Shown here: in pieces, positions 1-9,871 of the stretch
Layout: every line of letters begins with the position of its first letter
Position numbering within the stretch: the stretch's first letter is position 1
Origin: an uncultured Pelagibacteraceae bacterium
GTDB taxonomy: Bacteria; Pseudomonadota; Alphaproteobacteria; Pelagibacterales; Pelagibacteraceae
Reading direction: 5' to 3'
Assembly (NCBI GenBank): GCA_902567685.1
Contig: CACFNH010000001.1
Location: forward strand, 186,001-250,000
DNA: 64,000 bases
Program-made: the position numbers and the translations under genes
The notes under the pieces: generated by a model
What the model saw: only the letters and a program-made list of their open reading frames with translations
Told to the model about the DNA's origin: nothing
Database searches by the model: none

Positions 1-1
1 C

Positions 2-1708
2 AAAGGCCATCTTGTTCGGGAAATAGATGCTCTAGATGGAGTCATGGGAGTAGTGGCTGATAAATCGGGAATTCAATTTAGATTATTAAACAGAAGCAGA
101 GGACCAGCTGTAAGAGGACCACGAACTCAATCTGATAGGGCTTTATATAAAAAATACATGCAAGAAATTTTGTTAAACTATAAGAATTTAACAGTTATTG
201 CAGATCCGGTTGTTAAATTTATTTTTAAGGATGGCGAAGTTAAAGGATTCATTTGTATAAGTGGAAAAGAAATTAAATGTAAAAAATTAATATTAACAAC
301 TGGTACTTTTTTAAATGGCTTAATTCATATTGGAGAAACACAAATACCAGCTGGTAGATATGATGAAAAACCATCTACTGGTTTAAGTGAACAATTAGAA
401 AAATTTAACATAAAGATTGGAAGATTAAAAACGGGAACTCCTCCTCGATTAGATGGATCTACTATTAATTATGATAGTTTAGAGATGCAAGATGCAGATG
501 ATGAGCCTCACTTCTTTTCATCTTTAACAAAAGAGTTGATAAACAAGCAAATTTCATGTGGCGTTACCTACACAAATAATGAGGTTCATAAAATTATCAG
601 CGATAACATATCAAGAAGTGCTATGTATTCAGGAAACATTAAGGGTGTAGGACCGAGGTATTGTCCTGCTATAGAAGATAAGATAGTGAAGTTTAAAGAA
701 AAACAAAAGCATCAAATCTTCTTAGAGCCAGAGGGATTAAAGGACAATACTGTTTACCCAAATGGTATATCTACTTCACTTCCAGAAGAGGTACAGCTCA
801 AAATACTATCTAAAATCAAGGGTTTAGAGACTGTTAAAATGAAAAGAGCTGGCTACGCAATTGAATATGATTATGTGGACCCTAGAGAGCTAAAACCAAC
901 CTTGGAGACAAAAAAAATAAAATCACTTTTTTTAGCGGGACAAATAAATGGAACTACCGGGTATGAGGAGGCAGCAGCACAAGGACTTATTGCAGGAGTA
1001 AATGCTGCTTTAAAAATTAAAAGTGAGAACGAATTTATTTTAGATAGATCTGAGTCATATATAGGAGTGATGATAGATGATCTAATTACAAAAGGAGTTT
1101 CTGAGCCCTATCGAATGTTTACTTCTAGAGCAGAATATAGACTCTCTTTAAGAGCAGATAATGCTGATCAAAGATTAACTCCGTTTGGAATTAAAATTAA
1201 TTTAGTAAAAAAAAATCGAGAAGAGAACTTTCTAGACAAACAAAGAAAACTAATACAGGTGACAGATGCTTTAAAAGGCAACCTAATTTCTCCTAATGCA
1301 GCAGCGAAGCATTCCATAAAAATTGCTAAGGATGGAGTCAAAAGATCAGGACTAGAAGTTTTATCATTAAAAAATGTAAATTTAGATAAATTAAGAACAA
1401 TATGGGCTAATATACCCCAATATGGAGTATCCATAGATAAGCAGGTTGAAATAGACGCTCATTATGCTGGCTATTTGATTAGACAGTCTCATGATATAAA
1501 AGCTTTTAAAAAGGATGAAGGTTTAAAGATACCTGAGGCAATTGAATATGACTCATTTAGCGGTCTTTCAAATGAAATTAAATCTAAATTAAACAAGATC
1601 AGACCAAAGACCTTAGGGCAAGCACTTAGAATAGATGGAGTTACTCCTGCAGCTGCAATAATACTTCTTGGATACATTAAAAAGTCAAAAGTAAGAAAAT
1701 CCGCCTAA
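2..1708 (+). CDS. mnmG: tRNA uridine-5-carboxymethylaminomethyl(34) synthase MnmG, 5' truncated by window edge
   Basis: MnmG works with MnmE to place carboxymethylaminomethyl groups on U34 of certain tRNAs, using FAD and NADH. The open frame runs to the first base of the window, reading [11 protein letters not shown] before the first ATG, so that internal ATG at 44 is not the start. Both GidA signatures are visible: [14 protein letters not shown], and [17 protein letters not shown] near the middle. About 57 N-terminal residues, including the FAD-binding glycine loop, should lie upstream of the window, judging from the family length of about 625. The stop overlaps the rsmG start as TAATG, so the two are one transcription unit. 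mnmE is the expected neighbour just outside. The family assignment is certain. Confidence 0.97.
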   Translation, partial: KGHLVREIDALDGVMGVVADKSGIQFRLLNRSRGPAVRGPRTQSDRALYKKYMQEILLNYKNLTVIADPVVKFIFKDGEVKGFICISGKEIKCKKLILTTGTFLNGLIHIGETQIPAGRYDEKPSTGLSEQLEKFNIKIGRLKTGTPPRLDGSTINYDSLEMQDADDEPHFFSSLTKELINKQISCGVTYTNNEVHKIISDNISRSAMYSGNIKGVGPRYCPAIEDKIVKFKEKQKHQIFLEPEGLKDNTVYPNGISTSLPEEVQLKILSKIKGLETVKMKRAGYAIEYDYVDPRELKPTLETKKIKSLFLAGQINGTTGYEEAAAQGLIAGVNAALKIKSENEFILDRSESYIGVMIDDLITKGVSEPYRMFTSRAEYRLSLRADNADQRLTPFGIKINLVKKNREENFLDKQRKLIQVTDALKGNLISPNAAAKHSIKIAKDGVKRSGLEVLSLKNVNLDKLRTIWANIPQYGVSIDKQVEIDAHYAGYLIRQSHDIKAFKKDEGLKIPEAIEYDSFSGLSNEIKSKLNKIRPKTLGQALRIDGVTPAAAIILLGYIKKSKVRKSA

Positions 1709-2337
1709 TGAGTGTGGATGAGGTTAAAGAAATCCTATTAAAAAATCTCAAATTTACATTAGAGGACATAAAAAAACTTCATCAATTCCAAGATGAACTT
1801 ATAAAATACAACAATAAATATAATCTTATCTCAAAATCAACTGAAAATCAGATATGGACCAGACATATACTAGATTCAGCCCAATTAGTTAATTTTATTG
1901 ATTTCAATAAGCCACATTCGTTATCAGATTTAGGTACTGGCGCTGGATTTCCCGGTATTATCTTGTCTATATATAATAAAAATAACAAGTTTCACGTGAA
2001 ACTGTATGAAAAATCACCTGTAAAATGTGATTTTATAAGTAAAATAAAGGATAAATTAAATATAAGGTTCAACCTGTACGCGAATGATTATCAATCTCAT
2101 AAAATAGATAGTAATTATATAGTCTGTAGGGCATTTAAAAAACTCCCTGAATTATTGAGAATTTCACGTGAAATAGTAAGAAAATCGCATAAATTAATTA
2201 TTTTGAAAGGAAAGAGTGCACAGGAAGAGGTTAAAAATCTTTCAAAAGAGCTAATTTATAAGTATAGATTGGAAAAAAGCATTAGCAATAATGAATTAGG
2301 AATACTTATAGTCGACGTTATTAAAAAAAGTGAATAG
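1708..2337 (+). CDS. rsmG: 16S rRNA (guanine527-N7)-methyltransferase RsmG
   Basis: RsmG (GidB) methylates G527 of 16S rRNA using S-adenosylmethionine. The protein has 209 residues, the normal family length. The SAM-binding glycine motif LGTGAGFPG lies at about residues 75-83, and the acidic strand end LYEKSPVKCDF follows. The start codon shares one base with the mnmG stop, and parA begins 8 bases before this stop, so the mnmG-rsmG-parA-parB order typical of bacterial origin-proximal regions is kept as one operon. Two near-perfect parS palindromes lie inside this reading frame (see separate entries), so the gene doubles as the probable centromere site. Confidence 0.96.
   Translation: MSVDEVKEILLKNLKFTLEDIKKLHQFQDELIKYNNKYNLISKSTENQIWTRHILDSAQLVNFIDFNKPHSLSDLGTGAGFPGIILSIYNKNNKFHVKLYEKSPVKCDFISKIKDKLNIRFNLYANDYQSHKIDSNYIVCRAFKKLPELLRISREIVRKSHKLIILKGKSAQEEVKNLSKELIYKYRLEKSISNNELGILIVDVIKKSE
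1988..2003. promoter_or_regulatory. parS centromere site 1 (ParB-binding palindrome)
   Basis: The 16 bases AGTTTCACGTGAAACT form a perfect palindrome. They match the widely conserved bacterial parS consensus TGTTTCACGTGAAACA at 14 of 16 positions, differing only at the outermost base pair. The site lies inside rsmG, just upstream of parA and parB, which is the classic location. ParB would load here as a CTP-dependent clamp. Motif recognition is direct; use by this ParB is inferred. Confidence 0.88.
2160..2175. promoter_or_regulatory. parS-like site 2 (ParB-binding palindrome)
   Basis: The core ATTTCACGTGAAAT is a perfect palindrome differing from the parS core GTTTCACGTGAAAC by one base pair. 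It sits 172 bases after the first site (centre to centre), also inside rsmG. Two closely spaced parS sites are common near parAB. It is probably a weaker site than the first because the outer positions are also off consensus. Confidence 0.75.
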
Positions 2338-3130
2338 ATCAATACTTTCAGTAATAAATCAAAAGGGTGGAGTAGGTAAAACTACTACAGTAATAAATTT
2401 AGCAACTGCTTTGGCTCAAAAAGGAAAAAAAATATTAGTGGTTGATCTAGATCCTCAAGGAAATGCAACTACTGGACTTGGAAAATCTAATAATGATGAA
2501 GAGAAAAATATCTACAATCTTCTTATAGGAAAGATGTCAATTCAAGATGTAATACAGACAAGTAATATTAAAGGTTTAGATCTAATTGGATCAAATGTCA
2601 ATTTATCGGGCCTAGAAGTAGAAACTGCTAACGATGGAGAAAGGGCTTTTATTTTAAAAAAGATATTAAAAAATGAAAAAGATGATTTGCTATTAAAGTA
2701 TGAAAATATTTTTATAGATTGTCCTCCCTCCCTTAGTCTTTTAACCATAATGTCATTAGTAGCAGCAGATGAATTATTGGTACCCCTTCAGACAGAATTT
2801 TTTGCCTTAGAGGGTATTACTCAATTGGTAAAAACCATAGAGAGAATTAAAATTAATCTTAACACTGAACTTAAGATTAGAGGAATTTTACTAACGATGT
2901 TTGATAAAAGAAACAAATTATCTTCACAAGTTGACGATGAAGCTAGAAAATATTTTAAAGAAAAAGTTTATCGGACTGTAATACCTAGAAATGTCAGACT
3001 ATCAGAGGCACCATCTCATGGAATGCCGTGTGTAATTTATGATAAAAACTGCTTAGGCAGCAAATCATATTTTAATTTAGCAGATGAATTTTTAAATCAA
3101 AAAAATTTAAATACCGAAGGTAGATTATGA
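2330..3130 (+). CDS. parA: Chromosome-partitioning ATPase ParA (Soj)
   Basis: ParA is the Walker-type ATPase that moves ParB-parS complexes during chromosome segregation. The deviant Walker A motif KGGVGKTTT is at residues 12-20, the DLDPQGNAT motif follows near residue 40, and Walker B (IFIDCPPSL) sits near residue 128. The length of 266 residues is typical of chromosomal ParA without an N-terminal DNA-binding extension. The start is a GTG that overlaps rsmG by 8 bases, and the protein aligns with family N-termini from there. It overlaps parB by 4 bases, indicating translational coupling. Confidence 0.97.
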   Translation: MNRSILSVINQKGGVGKTTTVINLATALAQKGKKILVVDLDPQGNATTGLGKSNNDEEKNIYNLLIGKMSIQDVIQTSNIKGLDLIGSNVNLSGLEVETANDGERAFILKKILKNEKDDLLLKYENIFIDCPPSLSLLTIMSLVAADELLVPLQTEFFALEGITQLVKTIERIKINLNTELKIRGILLTMFDKRNKLSSQVDDEARKYFKEKVYRTVIPRNVRLSEAPSHGMPCVIYDKNCLGSKSYFNLADEFLNQKNLNTEGRL

Positions 3131-3996
3131 TCAAAACAACTAAAAAAGGACTTGGTAAAGGTTTATCAGCATTATTTGGAGACTCTAATGAAAAACCAAA
3201 AGCTGCGAAGCAGAGAGAGGATGACAAAAACATACAAAAAATGGCTCTAATAGGGGATTTAAATCGTAATCCTTACCAACCTAGAACTAAATTTGATGAA
3301 GACAAAATAAATGAGCTTTCAAAATCTATAAAACAAAATGGATTGATCCAGCCCATTGCTGTTAGAGAGGATAAGACCGATCCAGGAAGATATGAAATTG
3401 TTGCTGGAGAAAGAAGATGGTTGGCTGCTCAAAAGGCAGGTTTGCATCAAGTTCCAATTGTCGTTTTAAAACTTAACGATAGTGAAACCTTAGAGGTAGC
3501 TATTGTAGAAAATGTTCAAAGAGAAAATCTTAATCCTATTGAGGAAGCCAAAGGATATGCAAGATTGAATAAAGAATTTGGATATGATCATGATAAAATC
3601 TCAAAATTTATTTCTAAAAGCAGAAGCCATGTTAGTAATACTTTAAGACTACTATCTCTTCCAAAAGATGTTATTTCAATGTTAGAAGAGGGTTTATTAT
3701 TAGCAGGTCAAGCGAGACCATTAATTGGTTTATCAAATGCTTCACAGATAGCAGAAGATATTATTAAAAAAAGATTAACTTCCAGACAAGTTGAAAGCCT
3801 TTCTAAGATTAGTAAAAGTCCTTACAAACTTGAGAAGCAAATTGATTCTAACATTGCTGAAGTTCAACGGCTTATAGAAAATAATTTAGGGCTTAAAGTA
3901 AATATAACTAACCGAAAAAATAATTCTGGTAAAATAACTGTTGAATATAAAAATCTTGAACAATTTGATTTAATTTCAAAGCTACTTAGGCAGTAA
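3127..3996 (+). CDS. parB: Chromosome-partitioning protein ParB (CTPase, parS binding)
   Basis: ParB binds parS and spreads as a CTP-gated DNA clamp. The N-terminus has the LGKGLSALFGD motif that contacts ParA. The QPR motif at 51-53 and GERRW at 94-98 belong to the CTP-binding domain, and a helix-turn-helix lies at about residues 155-178 (ISKFISKSRSHVSNTLRLLS). A short C-terminal dimer domain completes 289 residues. The ATG overlaps the parA stop. The 3' end overlaps the convergent holA gene by 11 bases. The nearby parS palindromes inside rsmG are its likely targets. Confidence 0.97.
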   Translation: MIKTTKKGLGKGLSALFGDSNEKPKAAKQREDDKNIQKMALIGDLNRNPYQPRTKFDEDKINELSKSIKQNGLIQPIAVREDKTDPGRYEIVAGERRWLAAQKAGLHQVPIVVLKLNDSETLEVAIVENVQRENLNPIEEAKGYARLNKEFGYDHDKISKFISKSRSHVSNTLRLLSLPKDVISMLEEGLLLAGQARPLIGLSNASQIAEDIIKKRLTSRQVESLSKISKSPYKLEKQIDSNIAEVQRLIENNLGLKVNITNRKNNSGKITVEYKNLEQFDLISKLLRQ

Positions 3997-4990
3997 TAGA
4001 TGCGCGATTGCAAATACTTATAAGTAAATTCTTTATAAGTACATCATTTCTTATTACTGAATTTTTTTTCATTATCAATTCAACTTTTGCAATTTTATTT
4101 AATGTATTTTCTAAATTTTTATTGTTCCACTTTTTTAATTGTTGAATATAGATTGGTTTATCCTTCCAAAAAACCTTTGTTTTCAATACATCTAGAGCGA
4201 CTTCGTAATCTTTGGTTTCTTTATTAATATTTTGAATTTCTATCAATTTTACTACTCTGTTTGTCAAATTATTTAAGTAAAACATGAAATCTTCTTGTAA
4301 AAATTGAATTTCACTTAATAGACGGTTTACCTTTAGCTTGTCCCCAATAAGTGATGCATCTCTTATTTCATTAAAGTCTCGATTAAATTTTATATTTAAT
4401 AATTCTTCCAATTCTTTTATAGAAATAACCTTTTCTGAAAAAAAACTTTTAATTTTAATTAATTCATTGTTAATAGTTTTTCTGTCATGACTAGAATTCG
4501 ATATGATCAACGATACAATATTAGGAGAGAGACCCTTATAACCTTTCAACTTATAATTTATGTAATTGGCCAATGTTCTTTCAGTATCTTTATAACATGG
4601 TATTATTCCCAGATCTTGGTTTTTTTCAAAGAGATTTCTAATTTTTGATTTTTTTTCTAAGATAGGAGAAAAAATGTAAATACTTATATCTTCTTTTTTA
4701 TTTTCCGTACTTTCTTTAATTTGTCCAAAACTTTTATCAGTTATTTCATGTAGAAAAATTATTTTTTTTGTGTTGAACAAGGAAGAATTATTTATATGCT
4801 GAGATAAAATATTTTTATCTTTAAGCATTTCTTCTTGAAACAGAATAATTACCTCAGATTCCTTATTTTTCATTTTTATCTGGTCTTTTATATCGTCTTT
4901 TATTCCATCATTTTCTCCATATAAAAGTACATATTTATATGGCTCTAATAGAGCAATATTATTTTCAATCATAAAGCTTTTTAAGATCAT
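3986..4990 (-). CDS. holA: DNA polymerase III delta subunit HolA
   Basis: HolA is the delta subunit of the clamp loader that opens the beta sliding clamp. The sequence is divergent, but the 334-residue length, the early LYGENDGIKDDIKDQI segment and the closing LLISICNRAS-type helix fit the family. The ATG follows the lptE stop with no gap, preserving the conserved leuS-lptE-holA order that supports the call. It is the last gene of a minus-strand operon that starts at the DUF3576 gene. Its end overlaps parB. The clamp itself (dnaN) is encoded later in this window. Confidence 0.9.
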   Translation of the reverse strand: MILKSFMIENNIALLEPYKYVLLYGENDGIKDDIKDQIKMKNKESEVIILFQEEMLKDKNILSQHINNSSLFNTKKIIFLHEITDKSFGQIKESTENKKEDISIYIFSPILEKKSKIRNLFEKNQDLGIIPCYKDTERTLANYINYKLKGYKGLSPNIVSLIISNSSHDRKTINNELIKIKSFFSEKVISIKELEELLNIKFNRDFNEIRDASLIGDKLKVNRLLSEIQFLQEDFMFYLNNLTNRVVKLIEIQNINKETKDYEVALDVLKTKVFWKDKPIYIQQLKKWNNKNLENTLNKIAKVELIMKKNSVIRNDVLIKNLLISICNRASITA

Positions 4991-5464
4991 TTAATTTTTC
5001 AAATATATAGATAAAAAATTTATTATATCTTCTGTTATTGTTTCTGCCAGATTTTCTAAAGTTCTTTTTTCATTAGATAATGTATCAGAATGATTATTGG
5101 CAACACTATAACTGTTTGATTTCATAAATTTTTTTTCTATTTTTTTGGAATTCTTGACGTTAATCACAGTCAAATCTACATCTAAAACTAATTTATAACT
5201 TGTTATTTTGCCTGATATATTTTTATCTTTTATCTCTTTTTTTTTATTGATTAATAAATTAATATCAATCGTTCTTTCTGCTGCAGATGATGAATTTAGT
5301 AAAATTTCATTTTTTATAAGGTAGCCTATTCTTTTGTCACCACTTAACTTAATTTGTTGAACAAAATAACTTTTTTGTTTCAGTAGATTTGTAGATTTAT
5401 ATCCACACGCAGAAAAGCTCATTAAAAAAACTAATAATGAAACTGTTGTAATTTTTATTTTCAT
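4991..5464 (-). CDS. lptE: LPS-assembly lipoprotein LptE-like
   Basis: LptE plugs the LptD beta-barrel that inserts lipopolysaccharide into the outer membrane. The protein starts with a lipoprotein signal (MKIKITTVSLLVFLMSFSAC) whose lipobox cysteine is residue 20. The 157-residue length fits the family. Sequence identity to LptE is low, so the call rests mainly on position: in most proteobacteria lptE lies between leuS and holA, as here. It is 12 bases after leuS and directly abuts holA. The mature part is lysine- and asparagine-rich, like its neighbours. Confidence 0.82.
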   Translation of the reverse strand: MKIKITTVSLLVFLMSFSACGYKSTNLLKQKSYFVQQIKLSGDKRIGYLIKNEILLNSSSAAERTIDINLLINKKKEIKDKNISGKITSYKLVLDVDLTVINVKNSKKIEKKFMKSNSYSVANNHSDTLSNEKRTLENLAETITEDIINFLSIYLKN

Positions 5465-5476
5465 AAATTAAAAATT

Positions 5477-8008
5477 TTATTTTACAAGATAGTTTATAAT
5501 CTTATCCTTTACAAAAATAATTCTCATTATTTTCTTATTTGTTAGAATTTTTCTTATTTTTTCACTTTTTTTAGTTATAGATACTACTTTTTCTTCTTTT
5601 AAGCTTTTTTCTATTTCTATCACTTCTCTTGTTTTTCCATTTATTTGAATAGCAATTTTAGTTTTTTGTTTCTTTAAAGAATCTTTTCTTATTTCTGGCC
5701 ACGTTTCAATTTTAGACACACCTAACTTTTCTAGACATTCATTAGCGAGATGAGGAGTAAAGGGAATTAAAATGCTCATAAAATTTGATAGATTGTTTTT
5801 CAAACAAGTATTGCTTACTTTTTGGTTCATATATTTATTAATCAAATGATAAATCTCATAAACGTTAGCAACAGCAACATTTAGTTGAAAGTTTTCAATT
5901 AAATTAGTTATTTTTAAAATGTAATTATTAAAAAGATTATTAAATTCATCTTCAGTTTCTTTACTGATATTTTTCACATCAGAACGACCTAATATTCCCA
6001 AGTTTAAATTCCATATTTTTTGTAGAAATTTATATGCTGCGTTAACTCCCTGGTTAGACCATTGAACATCTTTATCTGGTGGACTGTCAGATAAAATGAA
6101 CCATCTTACAGCATCAGCTCCGTAAATTTTAATCATACTTTCAGGGTCTATTATATTTTTTTTTGATTTTGACATTGCTTCCGATGCCCCAACTACTATT
6201 TTTGTTTTTGTTATTTTGTGAATGACATTTCCTGATTTGTCTTTCTCAACTTCTTCGGGAGAAACCCATTTATTATTTACGTCTTTGTAAGTTTCATGAC
6301 AAACCATGCCCTGAGTAAACAAACCTTTAAATGGTTCTGAGTCTTTTACTTTATTGTTCGTCAATTTAACTGCTTTCATAAAAAAACGTGAATATAATAG
6401 GTGTAAAATAGCATGTTCTACGCCACCTATGTATTGGTCAACGGGCATCCAATAATTAAGCTTATTAATATCAAATGGTCCTTCCTTAAAATTTGGTGAA
6501 CAAAATCTCATAAAGTACCAAGATGAATCTACAAAAGTGTCCAAAGTATCAGTTTCCCTAGTTAGCTCTTTTCCATCTATTTTAATTTCCTTCCATTTTT
6601 TTGCGCTGTCTAGAGGATTACCTTTACAATTTAAATCAATATTTTCTGGCAGTCGTACTGGAAGATCTTTTTTTGGAATAGGAAAAATGTTCCCTTTTTT
6701 GTCGTGGGCCATAGGTATAGGGCAACCCCAATATCTTTGTCTGGATACACCCCAGTCTTTTAATCTAAAGTTAATTTTTTTTTTGCCTAACTTCCTTTTT
6801 TCAAGAATTTCTATTGTTTTAACAATAGACTCTTCTGGAACTTTAAAGTCATTTAAAAACTTAGAATTAATTACTATTCCAGGTCCAGTGTACGCTTCTT
6901 TATGAACTTTAAAATTGTCATTTTTATCTAATGGTTTGACTACAGTTTTAACTTTTAAATTGTATTTGTTTGCAAAATCCAAATCTCTTTGATCATGTGC
7001 TGGACAACCAAAAACAGCTCCAAAACCATAATCCATTAAAACAAAATTCGCAAAATATACTGGAACTTTCTCATTTTCATCAAGTGGATTAATAGCAAAC
7101 AAGTTAGTTTTAAACCCAATTTTTTCTCCTTGAGCAATAGACTCTTCAGTAGTGCCTGTTTTTGAACATTCGTCTTTAAATTTTTTAAATTCAGGATTTT
7201 TTATAAAATGTTTAGATACAGAATGATCAACAGAAAGCGCTAAAAAAGAAAATCCAAATAAAGTATCTGGCCTTGTGGTGAAGCACTTAATTGTATCTAT
7301 AGGTAAATCACCTTCTATTTTAAAGTCAATTTCGCAACCAAAAGATTTACCTATCCAATTTTTCTGCATAGTTTTTACTTTATTTGGCCAGTTTTTCAAT
7401 TCACTTAAGTCTTCAAGAAGTTCCTCTGAGAATTTAGAAATATTGAAGAACCATTGAGATAATTTTTTTCTTTGAACTGTTGCATTTGATCTCCATCCTT
7501 TCCCATCAATAACTTGTTCATTTGCAAGCACTGTTTGCTCAACAGGATCCCAATTTACATAAGTTTCTTTTCTAGAAACTAGTCCTAAATTATAAAAATC
7601 TATAAATAATTCTTGTTGATGTTTGTAATATTTTTCATCACAAGTTGAAATCTCTAGGTCCCAATCTATTGAAAGACCCAACATCTTTAACTGTCTTTTC
7701 ATTTCTGTAATGTTTTTTTCAGTCCATTTTTTTGGATCTAAATTGTTCTCTCTAGCAGCATTTTCAGCTGGAAGTCCAAATGCATCCCAACCCATAGGAT
7801 GTAAAACATTGTATCCTTTCATAGATTTGTAGCGAGCTACTACATCGCCAATGGTATAATTCCTCACATGACCCATGTGAATTTTTCCAGAAGGGTATGG
7901 AAACATTTCTAGACAATAAAATTTTTTTTTAGAATCTTTATAATTTTTTTTTTTCAGCCAAGACTTTTGCCATTTTTTTTCAATTAAATGAAAATTGACT
8001 CTTTCCAT
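5477..8008 (-). CDS. leuS: Leucyl-tRNA synthetase
   Basis: LeuRS attaches leucine to tRNA-Leu. The class I signature HMGH is at residues 44-47, following the typical PYPSGKI lead-in. The second signature is MSKSK at 612-616. An editing (CP1) domain lies between, with the conserved GCPAHDQRD segment near residue 335. The anticodon-binding and C-terminal domains follow. At 843 residues the length is normal. The gene sits 10 bases after the DUF3576 lipoprotein gene and 12 bases before lptE, forming a four-gene minus-strand operon. Confidence 0.98.
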   Translation of the reverse strand: MERVNFHLIEKKWQKSWLKKKNYKDSKKKFYCLEMFPYPSGKIHMGHVRNYTIGDVVARYKSMKGYNVLHPMGWDAFGLPAENAARENNLDPKKWTEKNITEMKRQLKMLGLSIDWDLEISTCDEKYYKHQQELFIDFYNLGLVSRKETYVNWDPVEQTVLANEQVIDGKGWRSNATVQRKKLSQWFFNISKFSEELLEDLSELKNWPNKVKTMQKNWIGKSFGCEIDFKIEGDLPIDTIKCFTTRPDTLFGFSFLALSVDHSVSKHFIKNPEFKKFKDECSKTGTTEESIAQGEKIGFKTNLFAINPLDENEKVPVYFANFVLMDYGFGAVFGCPAHDQRDLDFANKYNLKVKTVVKPLDKNDNFKVHKEAYTGPGIVINSKFLNDFKVPEESIVKTIEILEKRKLGKKKINFRLKDWGVSRQRYWGCPIPMAHDKKGNIFPIPKKDLPVRLPENIDLNCKGNPLDSAKKWKEIKIDGKELTRETDTLDTFVDSSWYFMRFCSPNFKEGPFDINKLNYWMPVDQYIGGVEHAILHLLYSRFFMKAVKLTNNKVKDSEPFKGLFTQGMVCHETYKDVNNKWVSPEEVEKDKSGNVIHKITKTKIVVGASEAMSKSKKNIIDPESMIKIYGADAVRWFILSDSPPDKDVQWSNQGVNAAYKFLQKIWNLNLGILGRSDVKNISKETEDEFNNLFNNYILKITNLIENFQLNVAVANVYEIYHLINKYMNQKVSNTCLKNNLSNFMSILIPFTPHLANECLEKLGVSKIETWPEIRKDSLKKQKTKIAIQINGKTREVIEIEKSLKEEKVVSITKKSEKIRKILTNKKIMRIIFVKDKIINYLVK

Positions 8009-8018
8009 TGTGGTAAAG

Positions 8019-8546
8019 TTATTTTTTCTTTTTTTTCTCTTTGCTTTCTTTATCTAGCAAAGCTGCTTTTTTTATAATTGATACTTTTAGCTCTTCCTCA
8101 ATTTTTGAACTAATTTTTTTGACAACACATTTAGTAGCTGTAGAACATAATTTTCTATGAACTATGATACTTAGACTGTTACTTTGAATTTCATTAGATA
8201 AAAATCTAACAGAAATTTTTATAGATTCATTCTGACTTGTTTGATCGCTGTACCAATCTGAAATAATAACACCACCAGAATAGTCAACCGTTGTTAGTGG
8301 TAAGAAATCTAAAATGTCCAATGTAGCTCTCCACATAGGATTTGAACTGCTAAATTCGTAACTAGTTTTTCCGCCTTTACCTATATCTTTAAGAGATATA
8401 CCTCTTCCCTCTTTAAGGTTTTTTAAGGCTCTTTCTTTTCCCTGCACAGGTACTTTTCTAGAATCAACTGGTTTGTAGATACCGCATTCATTTAACAAAA
8501 GCAGTAAACTGGTCAAAATAACTGTAATTTTTAGAGTTTTTGACAT
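8019..8546 (-). CDS. DUF3576 domain-containing putative lipoprotein
   Basis: This is a conserved alphaproteobacterial family of unknown function that commonly sits next to leuS. The core seen here contains [16 protein letters not shown] followed by [15 protein letters not shown], both hallmark stretches of DUF3576. I place the start at the internal ATG (MSKTLKITV), because from there the protein begins with a clean hydrophobic leader ending in a cysteine (LLLLNEC). A longer form starting at 8585 would add 13 residues before the leader. The residue before the cysteine is glutamate, which is poor for signal peptidase II, so lipidation is likely but not certain. The C-terminus is lysine-rich. 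Confidence 0.85.
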   Translation of the reverse strand: MSKTLKITVILTSLLLLLNECGIYKPVDSRKVPVQGKERALKNLKEGRGISLKDIGKGGKTSYEFSSSNPMWRATLDILDFLPLTTVDYSGGVIISDWYSDQTSQNESIKISVRFLSNEIQSNSLSIIVHRKLCSTATKCVVKKISSKIEEELKVSIIKKAALLDKESKEKKKKK

Positions 8547-8676
8547 CTTTTTAAGAAAATTAACTAACAATATTCTTAATGTCATGAATTTGCAATTTTA
8601 TTGATGTTTTTTAAGCAAATATTCCCTTAATTCCTTAGTATTTTTAAATGTGATATAAATACAACACTTAATAAAA

Positions 8677-8708
8677 AAACCCCTTATTTTCTATAATTTA
8701 AGGGGTTT
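8677..8708. promoter_or_regulatory. Stem-loop between DUF3576 gene and porin; terminator-like on minus strand
   Basis: AAACCCCTTA and TAAGGGGTTT form a perfect 10-bp stem around a 12-base loop. Read on the minus strand, the GGGG side runs straight into seven U residues, as in an intrinsic terminator, yet no gene is known on the minus strand between here and the porin. Read on the plus strand, it lies 65 bases before the porin start. A closely similar element lies upstream of regA and a partial one upstream of gyrB. Function is unknown. Confidence 0.6.
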
Positions 8709-8741
8709 GTATTGGTTAAAATTAATATATTTCATCCACGT

Positions 8742-8767
8742 TATATATAACAACAATTAACAAAGGA
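8742..8767 (+). promoter_or_regulatory. Probable porin -10 region and ribosome-binding site
   Basis: TATATA at 8742-8747 is a plausible -10 hexamer, although no clear -35 sits at a standard 17-base spacing. AAAGGA at 8762-8767 is a good ribosome-binding site about 5 bases before the porin ATG, and it fixes that start. A second -10-like string (TGATATAAAT) lies upstream near 8651 and would include the hairpin in the leader. Confidence 0.45.
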
Positions 8768-8772
8768 AAAAT

Positions 8773-9855
8773 ATGAAAAATATAACTAAAGTTTTGTTAT
8801 CCATATTTGCTTCTGTAGTTATCGCTAGTTCATCTTTTGCAGGTGAAGTATCTGTTACAGGTACTGCTGCAATGTCATACCACATTTCAGGTACTGACAG
8901 TTCAACTGGTAAAAATGACAACGGTAAAGCAATTGGTATAGCAAACGAAGTTGCCTTCAATGCTTCAGGCGAATTAGATAATGGCTGGGCTTGGAAATGG
9001 CAAACTGAGTTAGATTCTGGCGGAGAAGGTACTTCTGGTGCTGGTATCGATGACTCACAAGTAACTATTACAACTGACATGGGTACAATTGGAGTTTATA
9101 CTTCAGAAGGTTCATTATCTTCAGGTAAATTTGGCTGGGATGTGACTGCACACGGTGCTCCTTCTGATAACGGTATGGCTGGATCTATGGTTCATGGTGC
9201 GAACTTAGGTTCATACAACTCTATTCAGTATCACATGCCTGCAGGTTTACTTCCATTTGGAATTACAGCTAAAGCTGGTAAATCTATCGGAGATGCGTCA
9301 ATCAACAGTAAAAATGCTACTGGTGCTATAAACAATACGTCTATCACTAATGGTTCTGCTACTGTAGATAACGCATGGACAGCTGACACAGTTAGCGAAT
9401 ATACTGTTTCTGCTACTCCAATCGAAGGCCTAACATTAGTAGCTGACTATCTTGACGTTGGCTCAGTAGGTGCTTCAGCTGGTCAACAACCAGAATCAGG
9501 ACACTGGTCTGCTAAATACGTTACAGGCCCAGTTTCTGTAGGTTATGGTAGAGGATATGTTGCAGCAGCAATTGGAACTCCAGGTGCTTCAGTAACTGAA
9601 GATTTTGAAAATACAGGCGCAGCTATAGGCTTTGCAGTAAATGATAATCTTTCAGTTTCTTATGCTAGAGAACAGTCAACAAAAAGCTACACAGACACAG
9701 CAGCTAATGTTGAGTTAGAAATCACTTCTATCCAAGGTGCTTACACTATGGGTGGATTAACGATTGCTTTAGCGTTAGATGACATTGAAAACTCAGGTTA
9801 CGTTGCTAACGTAGACGAAAAAGAAACTATGTTAACGTTTACTTTTGCGTTTTAA
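8773..9855 (+). CDS. Outer-membrane porin
   Basis: This is a general diffusion porin of alphaproteobacterial type. A signal peptide covers residues 1-23 and is cut after SSSFA. The mature protein begins GEVSVTGTAAMSYHISG and alternates polar and hydrophobic residues as expected for beta-strands. It ends with an aromatic-rich strand, MLTFTFAF, whose terminal phenylalanine is the signal recognised by the BAM complex. At 360 residues it is typical of 16-strand trimeric porins. Composition is richer in G, S and T and poorer in K than its neighbours, consistent with a very highly expressed surface protein. It is monocistronic, with its own leader and a strong terminator. Substrate specificity cannot be read from the sequence. 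Confidence 0.88.
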   Translation: MKNITKVLLSIFASVVIASSSFAGEVSVTGTAAMSYHISGTDSSTGKNDNGKAIGIANEVAFNASGELDNGWAWKWQTELDSGGEGTSGAGIDDSQVTITTDMGTIGVYTSEGSLSSGKFGWDVTAHGAPSDNGMAGSMVHGANLGSYNSIQYHMPAGLLPFGITAKAGKSIGDASINSKNATGAINNTSITNGSATVDNAWTADTVSEYTVSATPIEGLTLVADYLDVGSVGASAGQQPESGHWSAKYVTGPVSVGYGRGYVAAAIGTPGASVTEDFENTGAAIGFAVNDNLSVSYAREQSTKSYTDTAANVELEITSIQGAYTMGGLTIALALDDIENSGYVANVDEKETMLTFTFAF

Positions 9856-9871
9856 TTAGCAAATATACTAT

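Noticed and set aside
44-1708. mnmG starting at the ATG at position 44
   Set aside because: The frame continues upstream to base 2 with conserved MnmG sequence ([11 protein letters not shown]), so the gene is truncated by the window rather than starting there.
8757-9080. Minus-strand frame of 107 codons opposite the porin
   Set aside because: It is antisense to the strongly supported porin, with no ribosome-binding site or family match.
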